Assembly: GCA_012656075.1 (NCBI GenBank)
Contig: JAAKBF010000019.1
Location: forward strand, 62,001-126,000
Direction of reading: 5' to 3'
Origin: Phytophthora hibernalis
Taxonomy: Eukaryota > Oomycota > Peronosporomycetes > Peronosporales > Peronosporaceae
Length of the DNA stretch: 64,000 nucleotides
Shown here: piece by piece, positions 10,847-21,641 of the stretch
How positions within the stretch are numbered: position 1 is the stretch's first letter
How the letters are laid out: every line of letters begins with the position of its first letter
The notes under the pieces: model-generated
What the model was told of the DNA's origin: nothing
Database searches by the model: none
Seen by the model: the letters and a program-made list of their open reading frames with translations, nothing else
Program-made: the position numbers and the translations under genes

Positions 10847-11285
10847 TTCTCGGTCTCTGATATTGCGTCCGAGCAGACCATTCGGTGGCGAATTCACACC
10901 CCTCGGTACAGATTAAGCGATGGCTATCGCCACAAGCCCGATTACGCCATCTTCAGATTCCCTCTGTCTCTCTGGCAGACATGGGTACAGTTGCGTTGAC
11001 TGCACCGCTCTGGTCTCAATTGTGTGAGCTTGTAGAGCGCGGCGTCGGATGGAAGGGCCGAGGTTGAGGAGGTCGAGGCGGTGGCGAAAGTGGGGACAAG
11101 AGCGACCGCCATGCCAGTTGTGCGATCTGAGTCGTCCAGCTCGTCGCTCCGGGTCAAGTTGAAGGCTCCCATGACGAGATATCTGTTCATTGCGTACAGT
11201 AACAGCGACACACGACATCAGCGGCAACCGCCAGATCACACTTCATCACTCCAGTCGTTCTTTACAGCCCAGCGTGCGTACTGAC
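10847..11285. other. Divergent promoter region
   Basis: This lies between the unknown five-exon gene (minus) and the expansin-like gene (plus). Small overlapping open frames are present, none with a recognisable domain. Confidence 0.4.
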
Positions 11286-12597
11286 ATGAGGAAGACGTCG
11301 CTAGTGGCTGCAGTTTTCGGTCGGGTCGTTGTTGGCGAGCAGGAGTTCCAGGGACGAGTGGCGCCGTTTGCAAGCGCCGTAAACGTGGAGAGCTACGCCG
11401 TGATGAGTTGTGAGCAGATGAGAGAGAATGGAAGCAGCGCATGCAATGGACAGTGCGCGGAAGTGTGGTGTGATAGCACGTTAGAGACTCGGCAAACAGT
11501 GCGAGTGGGTGATCAATGTACCAACTGCGGGCTCGGAGACGTGGCTCTATCAGGCGACGTGTACCAGCAGCTTTCAGGAGCGAATGCGTATTGGATCCCA
11601 GTCCGATGGAGGTGTGTGGATTGCGGGTTGAGCGTCGAGGTGCAACGCGTGGGGGAAGTAATATGCCCTGGATCTGGCAGCAGGGTGGACATTACTCCGA
11701 TCGAGGTTGGCGAGGGTGCCATCTCTGTGGAGAACACAATTAATGAAACACGAAAAGTGGCTGCTTCAAGGGGGATTCATCGTTCAGCGATCTCGATCCC
11801 ACCCCGTCCACCGACACTGACACTTCGGGAGTCTGGCCGCTGTGATTAAGTTTCCATCATTGGACAACAGCAGCAGCAGTGACAACATAATCGACGCGAA
11901 GTCGTGGCATGGGCAAGGAGAAAAAACTGCTTCTGCAATACCAACCTTTCCTCGCGTACCCAGTGCAATATCGTCGTTTTCGTCGCCATCACCAGTGAAT
12001 TGTGATTCATTTTCACCAACTCCCGCCCCGGCAACGATTGTCACTCCAGCAAGTCCATCAAATGAAGGGTCTTGGTCTGCCCTGCCGTCGTCAACCCCAT
12101 CTAGCGGTGGGATTGCTCCGTCAGTGTCTTCTCCAGCGTCAATCGGTCCAGCTAATGGAGACTCAAGTTATCCTGTTGGAACCGCAGCAACTTCAGATGA
12201 AAATCGACCGGACAAAGCTGGTTTGAACACTACAGCTAGTACTTCGCATGGCGTATCGGGCAGCACTCCTACAACAGAGACACCAGACAAGAATCTGTCT
12301 CCCGCTTCGACGGCTTTACCAGCTCAATCACCCGGAAGCATCGACGGCAATTTATCGGCCACTTCAGCCGTGACAAGAAGCCCGTTCTTCTACGCGTCGC
12401 TGGTGCTGGGGGTCGTGGGCTTGATCGGTATTATCGTCGCTTATCGAGCCAAACGAAAACGGAACCACCGCAGCGAGATGAGATCTCTACAGGTGTCCAT
12501 GCGCCAATCCACACGAACACCCACGCCAACCACGTCTCTTCGATGCCCCAATCGGTCTCGTCTCGATAGCCACGACATACATGTAGTTCTTTTGTAA
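11286..12597 (+). CDS. Expansin-like (DPBB) surface protein, broken in the middle
   Basis: The start is the ATG at 11286 (MRKTSLVAAVFG, a weak signal peptide). A double-psi beta-barrel domain follows: FQGRVAPFASAV, YAVMSCEQM, a cysteine-rich SACNGQCAEVWC, VRVGDQCTNCGLGDVALS, then YWIPVRWRCVDC. This is the expansin/RlpA-like fold used in wall loosening. Pieces of an expansin second domain (SNMPWIWQQGGHYSD) follow in another frame. From 11842 a clean 250-codon Ser/Thr/Pro-rich stalk leads to a transmembrane helix (FFYASLVLGVVGLIGIIVAY) and a basic tail (RAKRKRN). Between about 11640 and 11842 reading changes frame several times, in more than one direction. The gene is either decayed there or contains structure that I cannot resolve. 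The predicted topology is a type I surface-anchored protein. Confidence 0.55.
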
Positions 12598-12909
12598 CAT
12601 ATTTTATGCGAACATTCATCAGCACTAGCCCATACCGGTACTCGATTAAATTTGCTGGCAACACGAGACCGCTACATGTACCGGCAGTTCCGCCGTAGCA
12701 GCCGACGCTGAACGCTGAACCATCTGAGCCTCTCCACCTGGATGTTGAAGTGACTCAACTGAACCTCGTTTGCATAAGGGGCCCCAATCTTCCACCTTTT
12801 TGTGGCTTGGTCGCTAGTTGAGACGAATCCTGGTTGGGCTCAAGCAGGACTCGCACGTCCACCGAGATTAGTCTGCCATTCAAAATCTCACTTCAAAATT
12901 GCCACCAGA
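12598..12909. other. Intergenic between the tandem surface-protein genes
   Basis: No gene is seen. It contains one TACATGTACCGG motif at 12673, 237 bp upstream of the next start codon. Confidence 0.45.
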
Positions 12910-13759
12910 ATGGCCAAACGCGTGGTGTCCGCAGTCATGGTACTGGCGTTACTAGTCACCGTCCAAGGACAAGAATCCATTAGTTCGTCGTCGTCAGGAA
13001 CCGGAAGCTCATCTGTCGACTTCAGGCCAAGCCGCACGGTCGTCTATGCAGGAGACCCATCACCCAGTGAATCTATTCACTTTCGCGCTGGCAGCAATCC
13101 ATCGAGTCACGAAACCAGCATCGCCGGAGAGGTCATCGCATCTTTGTCGTCCAGAGATTTCAAGTCTGCTGCTTCATCAAGCTCAGACTCGGGACGAGTC
13201 TTCCCTTTAACCACAGCGCCTGCAGTCGTCTACGATTTCTCCAGTCCACCACTTCAGCCATCGTCTGCTATCTCTTCTCGTCTGTCCGACTCTGCATCCG
13301 TCAACGATTTCCAAGACGAGGCGATCTACCCTGCAGGCACCGTCGAGCCCACCGAAGAGCGAACAGATATCGAGAGCACCGCACTGAAGTTCTCAACGTC
13401 ACTCGACCAAGTCGATGCCACAGAGGCGTCTCCCCAACCTCATCCACCACTTCTTCTGACAAAGGGCAACTTCAACTTATCCAACTGGTAGCAAAAACCA
13501 AGGCGATACAAGCGAACTCGCAACCACCAAGTCCTCACTCAGCAGTCCTTTATTCTGTGCGTGTATAGTACTGGGCGTCGCTGGCCTCGTGGGCGCCGTG
13601 TTCTCCTTCCGCGCCAGGAGCGAGAGTGACGTCAGTGACGAGTGGCGAGCGGCATCGGAAGGTGTAGTGACGCCACCAGTCTCCCATCGTGCTGCGTGGG
13701 CACCGAAAGTTAGTGAAGTCCACGTCGTTATCGACGACCACAACATCGCCATACTGTAG
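12910..13759 (+). CDS. Ser/Thr-rich single-pass surface protein, paralogue lacking DPBB domain
   Basis: The start is the ATG at 12910, giving a clear signal peptide (MAKRVVSAVMVLALLVTVQG). About 190 residues rich in Ser, Thr and Pro follow, with no DPBB domain. One base is missing near 13465. In the corrected frame the text continues to a transmembrane helix (FCACIVLGVAGLVGAVFSF), a short tail (RARSESDVSDEW) and the ending VHVVIDDHNIAIL at 13759. The helix and the tail end (HxVV/IHVV) resemble those of the upstream neighbour, so the pair is probably a tandem duplication in which this copy lost the catalytic-type domain. The stalk is expected to be O-glycosylated. Function unknown. Confidence 0.6.
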
Positions 13760-13789
13760 CTCGTAGTTCGTAGCTCGTAGCTCGTAGCG
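13755..13789. repeat. 7-bp tandem repeat (CGTAGCT), about 5 copies
   Basis: The unit CGTAGCT repeats five times with small variations. The repeat overlaps the stop codon and 3' end of the preceding gene, so copy-number change could alter its C-terminus or 3' UTR. Confidence 0.7.
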
Positions 13790-13865
13790 TCAATACCCGT
13801 CCATTGGTGTCCGTCAAGTGCCGGAGTGATGGTGTTGTCCTGTTCATTACCGTATTTTGACAATT

Positions 13866-14558
13866 ATGAGTTCCAGGGAGGAGAGACTACCCAGGGGTGA
13901 GAGACTACCCCTGGGCGCAGTGCGCACCACCGAGGGCGACGTGGTGGTGCCGGCGTCACGTCGATCAGACGGCTCCACGCGCAAGCCCATCCGCATCCGC
14001 CAGGGCTACGTGCCGCAGGACGAGGTGCCCAAGTACAAGACCGTCGGGCAGCGAGTGCGTCCTATAGTAGTTGTTGCAAATTGAAAGCCTTGCAACTGAC
14101 AGTGTTTGACGATGCTAGCGACGCGAGCAAGAGGCAAAACGAGCTGCGGGGAGAAAGCAGGCGGCGACGGTGCTGTCGATGCGCTTCAGATGGACAACTT
14201 GTCGCTGGAGCAGAAGAAAGAGCCCAGAGAGAGACCGCGGACTGGTGGTGATCGACCACTTCGTCAAGACCAAGGGGGCCCTAAACTACCGGTAACGAAG
14301 GAGGCTAATACAAAGACTGCTGCATCGGACGAAACGAACCAACATCAGCAGTTGAAGCGGCAGCTGACGAAGATCAACAAGCAGCTCAAAGAGATCACCA
14401 AGTTGGAAGATATGGAGGCTTCAACGCTGTCGTCGCAGCAGAAGCACACGCTCGGTCGAAAGGCGACGCTGCAACAGCAAAGGAACGATATCATTGCCGA
14501 GCTGAATGGCAGCAGCTCGAGCAGCGGACCCCGCCCCAAAGTGGCCATCAGTTTGTAA
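13866..14558 (+). CDS. PYM (partner of Y14-Mago) homologue
   Basis: PYM removes the exon-junction complex from spliced mRNA at the ribosome. The N-terminal Mago/Y14-binding motif is clear: VVPASRRSDGSTRKPIRIR then QGYVPQDEVPKYKTVGQR. The C-terminal coiled-coil motif is also clear: LKRQLTKINKQLKEITKLED, LSSQQKHTLGRKATLQQQ, then a short helix and KVAISL. Exon 1 is 13866-14054 and the most likely intron is 14055-14118 (GTGCGT...GCTAG). Exon 2 begins REQEAKRAAG and needs one frame change near 14160 to reach VDALQMDNLSLEQKK. The splice acceptor is not certain, because an earlier AG is also possible. Length fits the family (about 200 residues). Confidence 0.8.
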
Positions 14559-14600
14559 CGTTAGACGGAATGTGCTGATTCACGTACTTAAACCTGTTTA

Positions 14601-14618
14601 ACTTGGTTTAAACCAAGT
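14601..14618. promoter_or_regulatory. Perfect 18-bp palindrome
   Basis: ACTTGGTTTAAACCAAGT is a perfect palindrome between the PYM stop and the start of the CCCH gene. It could form a hairpin in the 3' UTR of PYM or be a dimeric protein-binding site 77 bp upstream of the next ATG. Confidence 0.5.
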
Positions 14619-14638
14619 AAAACCTGATTGAGTGCTAC

Positions 14639-14646
14639 TACATGTA
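14639..14646. promoter_or_regulatory. TACATGTACCGGTACCG motif near start of CCCH gene
   Basis: A TACATGTA core is followed by CCGGTACCG, 49 bp before the ATG at 14695. The same composite occurs at 60127 and 25311. It is inferred to be regulatory. Confidence 0.45.
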
Positions 14647-14694
14647 CCGGTACCGTACAGTAAAAGCCGTCAAACGAAAAAGATCTTGGCGAAC

Positions 14695-15868
14695 ATGGCG
14701 GAAGAGGCAGCACCAGTAGACGCAGCGACGGCACCGTCCAGTGAGCCCCCGCGCAGACGGAAAAGGAGAAGAAGGAGAAGGGTCCACTGCACTTCGAGGA
14801 CGAGGCGGGGCTGTTCAAGACCGTGTGCCGCACGTTCTTGCGCACCAAGAAGTGCAAGCGCCAAGGCTGCACCAACGTGCACGACAAGCAGCTGTGTCAG
14901 TATTTCTGGAAGAGCGGCGAGTGCAAGTTCGGCGACGAGTGCCGCAAGAACCACTTTGTGACACTGCCCGAACCGAATGCGAAGGAGGAGGCAGCTGCTG
15001 TATCCGGTGAAGAGGAGAAGAAGCCTGTCAAGAAGCCCAAGGACAAGAAACCCAAGAACGGTAAGGCCAAGAGTGACAAGCCCAAAAATACAGACAATCC
15101 CAAGGATGCGGACAAGCCCAAGGACGGCGAAAAGCCCAAGAAGAAAAAAAGAACGACCGGCGCCAGGCCACCAAGAAGAACACGGAGAGCTTCGAGCCCA
15201 TGACCAAGCCTGTGGATCTGCGCGTCACGTACGACCTGGGCTCCAAGGACGACAAGTTCTCCACGTCGCTGACATCGCGCGACGTGGTGCTAGTGCCCAA
15301 CCTCTTCAGCGACTTCAAGAAGGGCGAGCTGTACGCTACGCTCTTGCATGAGCTTGACAACTGCGGCATCCCGCGCGAACAGCTTCTCAAGATGTGGCAT
15401 GGCAACGACAAGATCGACGGCACGCACCTTATCGTGGACGACCACTCTAGCTGGAAGGCCAAGTGCCCAACGTTCGACCTCGTCACGGACCGACTCAAGC
15501 AGTTCTTCAGCCTGGACGTCAAGGCGACGCGCTTCAACTGGTACAAGGATACCTCGCAGTGGAAGCCTTTCCACTTTGACGCCGCCGCTGTCAAACCACA
15601 CATCGCGGCTATCCAGAACTTCACCGTTGGCATCTCCTTCGGTGCCACTCGCGACGCTGCTTTCGAGCACGCAGAGACGAAGACCGTGGTGAGCATGCCG
15701 CAACCGGATGGATGCGTCTACGCTATCTCCAGGGACACGAACGTGATTTGGCGCCATGGCATTCTGCAGGACGTCCCAGTGCGAGATGAAGGCCGTATCT
15801 CAGTCATCGCATGGGGCTGGGTGGACAACATGGTGGACGCCAGCTCGTCACCTGCTGCTGCGTCGTAG
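14695..15868 (+). CDS. CCCH zinc-finger protein with 2OG-Fe(II) oxygenase-like domain
   Basis: The protein has about 390 residues from the ATG at 14695. Two CCCH fingers lie near residues 45-90: CRTFLRTKKCKRQGCTNVH (C-x8-C-x4-C-x3-H) and CQYFWKSGECKFGDECRKNH (C-x8-C-x5-C-x3-H). A lysine/proline-rich linker follows, then a C-terminal domain of about 215 residues. This domain contains PFHFD, FTVGISFGATRDAAF, VIWRHGIL and GRISVIAWGW. The HxD, the later His and the Arg fit the iron and 2-oxoglutarate ligands of the double-stranded beta-helix dioxygenases. CCCH fingers usually bind RNA, so an RNA- or RNP-directed hydroxylase or demethylase is a reasonable inference. Two single-base losses must be bridged: a C-run near 14749 and an A-run near 15148. 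Confidence 0.65.
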
Positions 15869-18094
15869 AAGACTCCATTGAAGCAAGTTGGGATGGCTAC
15901 GAGGTAGTGTAGGCAGTTAGTCATCAACACAAGGCAAGCGCTTTCAACAACGGCTTCAACCCGTTGTATATTTCTTCCTAACGAGTTCTATTGTGCTTTG
16001 CTTTCCAACCCCGCAGACGTTGAAGTTGCCTTCCGATGACTCATTGCTTCGGATCAGTGGCGGACTGAATGACCACGTTGGCCGCTTTGTGTCTTGGACT
16101 ACATGTATCGTGTTGGTGAGTTGGCATTAAGCCGCGCCATATACCCACCGCCAACCTATAAGTTATAGTATAATAGCCGCGGCATCGCTTCATTTTGTGT
16201 TTCGCAGTGGCTCAGGGCAATTTCGTAAATATTATGGGCCGTGGGACTATTCTCGTAGTGCCGAAAAAGTCAGCCGGGTTTTCCCTTAGGAGACTGCCTT
16301 TCAGCATGAGACCCTACGATATCACATAACAGGGAGTGTACAGCGGAAACGCGCGTCTTTCCCGAGTTTTCTCTTCTAGCCACGGAAGCCAATCCGAGCC
16401 TGCCGCGAGTTAAAATTCCGCCAATGGGCATCGTCTGTAACCCTACCTATCGAATCAATACCAAGAACTGGCCCTATGAGCCAACGCATCCTCGCAGCCC
16501 GTTACTCCAGCCTATTTTTGGGCCCACAGGGTTTGAGACCGATAGTGAGGCCTTTTGACTCGAAAATCCTTCACTGAGGCTTTCCCGGTACAAATTCCCA
16601 TACAAAAATTGCCGCCGAGAAAATGCTCGTAAATGGCGACGCAGGCGGCAACCGCGTCCAGCTCACCGCGTGATAATCACATTGAGGGCATTACTTAGCA
16701 TTGGGCTCGTGCAGCACGAGTCGTGCTGCAGCGCTGATGTACGAGCCTGTGCTCTCTTAAAGTCGCTCAAAACCTGGGCTTTTGACTTTGGATCAGGATG
16801 AAGACTTCAAGCTCCGCGAGCACCTCCATGCGTGTGCACTCAGTGCATTGTATCGACGTTGACAATGCATTACTTGCTCTTCACACGGTGCTTAAAACGA
16901 CTTTGTAGGTGTGTGGCTAATGCATATTGAAACGCTAAGCTACACGGCAAAGCGCGATCGACTGGCAAGCATCCCTTGCGACTTTCTACTACCGGTACCC
17001 ACCAATAGGTTGTTGGTCCGCCACGAGAGCATTGCTGCATTATTGCAATGAAAAACTGTACAGGTTAAGATACGCATTGAGCTACGTAGCGCGCCAAGCA
17101 CTGTGCGTGCATGTACACTGCGTAGTATAGTAAATGCGACCCGCAGTAGCCAAAACTGACTGGCGAACTTGCGTGTACCTTGCGTCGATCCAATTGGATC
17201 TGATTCGTTGAAATTATTATTAAAGCTGGCCGTAGATACACGTGCGTACACAGACTTGGTGGCCGAGTCCAATTCACGACTGTAGGCGTTCGACGGATAT
17301 CCTTGCTAGTCGCTACTTTGCATCATACGCATTTAGAGCGGAATACCAGTTGCTATAGCCTTCTTCGTTGATAGTCAATTAGAGAACGGGTTCGTTGTAT
17401 TTCCACACTATTGCTTTGGAAGGTACCACAACGAACAGACTGGAGTCGTGGTGTGTTCACGGCGATGATAACGGTAGTTGTCTTTGCCAGGGTCCTTCAA
17501 AACTTGCACCGCGTTATATACCTCCTGTATAGACCACACAAGAACAACAATTCTAGCGCATTGTCACCTTACCTACATTTCAGAAGCACTCTTAGTTCAT
17601 GCAGCATGTGGCGCTGCAAAGTACCCAGAACGCGATAGCTTACAGTTAATAATATCAAACCTGACTCCTATTTGAGGTGCAGCGTATTTTTTCGCGCACC
17701 AATTACCTCATTTAGTCTAAAATGGTCGGAGTCTAGCTGCTGCGGGGCACCGCGTTCTGGGCCGCAATGAAGTCAAAAATATATGCAGCTCAGCCTCCTG
17801 GACGCAGCAGGCTTCACAAATGCTCCGTGGGCAGCGCTGGTCCTGCAGGTGCAGTACCAACGGCCTGGCGAGCCATATAAATAGGGAGTCCGGGTGCAGT
17901 GTAATTACCCATAGTGGAGATTCAGCACAGAAAAAGGAACCATCTTGGCTGGGATCTTCAACCAGTCTGGCGTGCCCTCCGTTTGAGGTTTTGGGGTGCA
18001 AAACCCCTCACAAAGCGCCAAACGCGCGTTTGGCTCGGACTCGCAGTTCCCAACAAGCCCCAGTCAAGCCAAGCCTCACCAAGAACCCGGAAAC
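15869..18094. other. 2.2-kb gene-poor region
   Basis: No open frame with recognisable content occurs on either strand. I saw no tRNA, 5S or spliceosomal snRNA. A TACATGTA core lies at 16100. The last 400 bp should contain the promoter of the HMG-box gene. It could be an old transposon or LTR remnant, but I found no terminal repeats. Confidence 0.4.
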
Positions 18095-18725
18095 ATGGCT
18101 CGCGGAGTCGGACGCCCCAAAAAGACAGATGGAGACCACACGCGCAAGCCTCGCAAGAAAAAGACAAGAACGCCCCCAAGCGCGCGCTGTCGGCCTTCAT
18201 GTTCTTCAGCAACGACATCCGCGACACGGTGAAGAGGGAGATGCCTGAGCTGCAGTTCCTCCAGATCTCGAGCGAGATTGGCCGTCGCTGGAAGCAGATC
18301 ACGGACGAGGACCGCAAGCCGTACGACGATCTGGCGGCCGCTGACAAGCGGAGATACCTGGAGGAGAAGGAGGACTACGTGCCGGACCCGTCCTTCGAGA
18401 CGACCAAGGGCTCCCGCAAGAAAAAGACCCGAACGCCCCCAAGCGCGCGCTGTCCGCGTACTTTTTCTTCTGTAACGAGATCCGCCAGGAGGTGCGCGAC
18501 GAGAACCCAAACAAGAAGATCACGGAGATCGCCACTCTGTTGGCCGAGAGGTGGCGCGCGCTGCCCGACAAGAAGCGCGTCAAATACCAGAAAATGAACG
18601 AGGAGGCCAAGATCAAGTACCAGCAGCAGATGGACGTCTACAACGCGCAAGGCGCCGTGGAAGAGGAACACGACGATGAAGAGGATGACCACGACGATGA
18701 CGACGATGACGATGACGACGAATAA
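18095..18725 (+). CDS. Two-HMG-box protein (HMGB type)
   Basis: This is a DNA-bending chromatin protein of about 210 residues from the ATG at 18095 (MARGVGRPKKTDGD, an AT-hook-like basic start). HMG box A begins at about 18160 (DKNAPKRALSAFMFFSND, then IGRRWKQITDEDRKPYDDLA). Box B begins at about 18425 (DPNAPKRALSAYFFFCNE, then LLAERWRALPDKKRVKYQ). The tail is a run of aspartate and glutamate, as in HMGB1/2. Each box is preceded by an A-run of five (18158-18162 and 18421-18425) in which one A is missing; adding one A in each gives a continuous protein. Such a protein would be nuclear and abundant. Confidence 0.85.
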
Positions 18726-19465
18726 GTTGCTACGCGACTCGTCTCGTGAGCTGCAAGCAAGGAGTGTGCTGCGCGCTCAACGTGCGGTCGCCCCCACTGC
18801 TTGGTCTCAAGTGCCTTGCGGTGTGGACCTGACCAGCATTTGAAGATGAGGAGAAAAGCAAGCCGGCTAGTTGGCGGTGCGCACGTGTACTGCTCTTTCT
18901 TTTAGCTCGTAGTATGCAGGACCACACGGTATCCTCTTTTTATTCTTTCAAGCTTTTGATAATGATCGAGCGTTTTCCTTTTCATTGTTGTGGTCTGTGG
19001 TGACCTCTCGGGTGTCATGCTCCTACATGTTACATGTACTACTGGTACATCTTGAGACTCAACGATGATCCACCAGAAAAGCTTTTGCAGTGTCAGCACG
19101 AGAGCGATGTTGTGCTGGTTACCTTCATTCATGCAGGCAAAGCATGTATTGCCTCTTCGTGTCCTGCATGATGCAAGCTCGTGTACATCTTCAAGTTCAA
19201 GCGCCAAACGAAACGAGACACACCAGCGTTACGGAACGCTTCCCGCTGGTCATGTCGCGATGATTGCCATGCCGGCGGTGCAAATAAACCGCGCTCCTGA
19301 CCGTTGTTCCTACTGGGTCAAGTCTGACTAACAACAAAGCTAACAGCAGCACTCTGCGTGCTCAATGCAAATACTTCGCGGCACAAAACTTTTTGCTCTT
19401 GTACTTCGTATATCTTCTATTGGGGTAAATGCAGATGTCAGCCACTCGACTCAACGTCGTTTTGT
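18726..19465. other. Intergenic between convergent genes
   Basis: No gene is recognised. A TACATGT/TACATGTA doublet occurs at 19024-19038. It is otherwise unremarkable 3' flanking sequence. Confidence 0.4.
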
Positions 19466-20720
19466 CTAGTGGAGCAGCACGTCAAAGTCCGGCGTCACCA
19501 CGAGGTGGCGCTCTACGTTGCCTAGGATGCTCAGGTGCTTCTCGCTCGTGTTCACTGCGTAGATCTCCTCGCAGAAGGAAGGTGTTTGCGCCGCTGCTAC
19601 CTCGAACTGCTTGTCGCCGAGCATCAGCACCATCTTGCCCGACTTGTGCACGCAAATCTGTTAGTCGGCACAGCGACAGCATTAGAGCACAGCCTTCCAC
19701 TTGAACGAGGAAACTAGCTATATCTTACCTTGCCGATGAATCCGCCCGGCGCAGACTCGATGGAGTGGTCAAACACGCCGTCATCACTATCGGTCAGAAA
19801 CACACACAGTTAGCACTCCACGCCAAATCACGTTCGCAATCATTGCAGCCACATACGGGGACTCCTCCGGGGTCTTGGCCTTTTGGCATCCTGATCCTTT
19901 GATCCGTTCACACCCTCCATGGACTCGTCTTCGTCCGTACTGGCAGCCTTGGACACTGCACTCGATAGCGGTAGTGTAGTCGGCATCTGAATGAAGAAGA
20001 GCGAGTCATCCTGCGCGACAAGGTTGCCTGCTTCGTCGCAGAAGACAGCACCCGCGCTCTCAGGCTCGGGCGGCCGCACGACGGGAAGACTCAGGGGCTC
20101 CATGACGGACCTGACCACAGGCGGCCACACCTCGTTCACCTCCATATCAGGCATCTTTCCTCCGGGCATCTCTTCGTCATCCAGCACACTGATACCAGTG
20201 CCTCCAGCAGCCGAGTAGTCGGCGTTCGGCGTGGCGCGCGGCGCAGTCGTTCTGCCGCCTCCGCTGTACGAGGACACACCCGACAGCGTGCCCACAAAGG
20301 CAACCTTTCCACTGGGCAACACGCCCCGTCCGCGACCTCGACCACGACCGCCTCCACGGCCTCCTCGGCCGCCGCGACGGTCACCTCGCCCTCTATTGTC
20401 GTTCTTGAGCGCGCCGGCACCCGTTGACTGCGGCTTCACGTCGTTCGTACGCGCTGGACCAACTGCGGATCCTTCCACGCGGCCTTCTGACGCTGGGCGG
20501 CGCTTGGCAGCCTTCGGAACGAACTTGGGCCGCCGCGCGGGGCGTTGGCTGCGTCGGACGGTGTACGGAGAGACCTGCAGAGACGTAGCGGGCGTTAGCG
20601 TGGATCAATATACTTCAACAGAGAGTGCAGATGCAGCGCATGGCGGTGGACGTACGTGAGGCGTGCGCTGGACGCATCAACGCGCGGACGCGCCGTGTCA
20701 CCAGTCTGCTTTCCAGCCAT
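19466..20720 (-). CDS. POLR3D: RNA polymerase III subunit RPC4 (RPC53/POLR3D)
   Basis: The C-terminal signature of RPC4 is plain in the last exon: VHKSGKMVLMLGDKQFEV, then PSFCEEIYAVNTSEKHLSIL and VERHLVVTPDFDVLL. This part dimerises with RPC5 in the Pol III TFIIF-like module for initiation and termination. The middle is RG-rich (GGRGGRGGGRGRGRGRG), with PSGKVAF and an acidic stretch, and a basic N-terminal patch (RRPKFVPKAAKRRP). The ATG is at 20720. Introns are 20575-20655, 19787-19856 and 19658-19728 (81, 70 and 71 nt). One base is missing in a run of four T (plus strand) near 19881, and another frame change is needed in exon 2 close to the first intron. RG-rich content is typical of RPC53 proteins only in part. 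Confidence 0.78.
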
Positions 20721-21641
20721 TGTTGACGAGAAGTAATGACCCGAGGAGCTAGTTGCGGTCTGGGATTGGATGATATTCTTCCTGGAAACGCATATGATTG
20801 GCCATATTTAAGGACAAATACACTTTTGACACTGCTGTTAGTTTACCGGTATTGCGAGCGGCGCGGCTTTGGCTGCGGTACTGTAGGTGTCGTCGAATTC
20901 GGCGGTGACGTCAAGGGTCGACAGCGTCGCTTCTTGGTGGACAACATCGCAGCTGCGTACCGAGGAAACGGGTGAACCAAGTTCGACAGCGCCAAGCTCG
21001 CTGCAGAAATTATCGATGAGGGCGCATTCCAGCAGGTGGCTTTCCTTTGCTAGGGTGATCGGGTCCGGCGACAACGGTCTGTCGAATTACCCCAAGTATA
21101 CACAAGCAGGCTGACAGCGGAGGCTACGTATAACCGATCGCTGGGGTGTCAAGGTGGACAGAGCTGGATTGGCAAAACTCGTCGATTCGATTCAGATCTT
21201 ACCGAAGATGTCGGTACATGTAGTGTCTTCGTCCACATAGGCCACAGTTTGAGAACTAGCAGCGGCTGCTCGTCTCGAACTAATTCTCCTTCAACCAAGA
21301 AGTCAAGAAATCAGTCACCTCAGTCACCTCAGCCAGCAAAAGCCCGGAGTCGTTCGTCGCAGCACCTGCGCTCTCGCATTCGTGGCCTTGAATAGCAGAT
21401 CTGAACACCCTAGGTTGTTAAGTATGTAATCCCTATTTTATGTACATTGTTTTTTACTTGAAAATCTTGTGATAAGTGTTCAGATACTTTGCCAACCTAA
21501 ACTCAGAGTCGGGTTTGCTAAACGTTTCTAAACTCCCGCAGTTTACGTGACTAAGTTTGTGTATACTATACAAAGTTCAAGTGAATGGACCTTTCAGACT
21601 GAAAGGGTCGTGCTGGAAGTGATCACCTCGTCTAGTTGACA
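20721..21641. other. Divergent promoter region
   Basis: This is a 0.9-kb region between RPC4 (minus) and the unknown gene at 21642 (plus). It has one GGTACATGTA motif at 21213-21222 and an imperfect inverted repeat (gacctttcag/ctgaaagggtc) at 21590-21611. No gene is recognised. Confidence 0.4.

Noticed and set aside
16940..17272. 110-codon minus-strand frame in the gene-poor region
   Set aside because: No domain, no intron support, and composition like the surrounding non-coding sequence.
20231..20659. 142-codon plus-strand frame opposite RPC4
   Set aside because: It is the complement of the RG-rich part of RPC4, which yields Pro/Arg-rich shadow frames.
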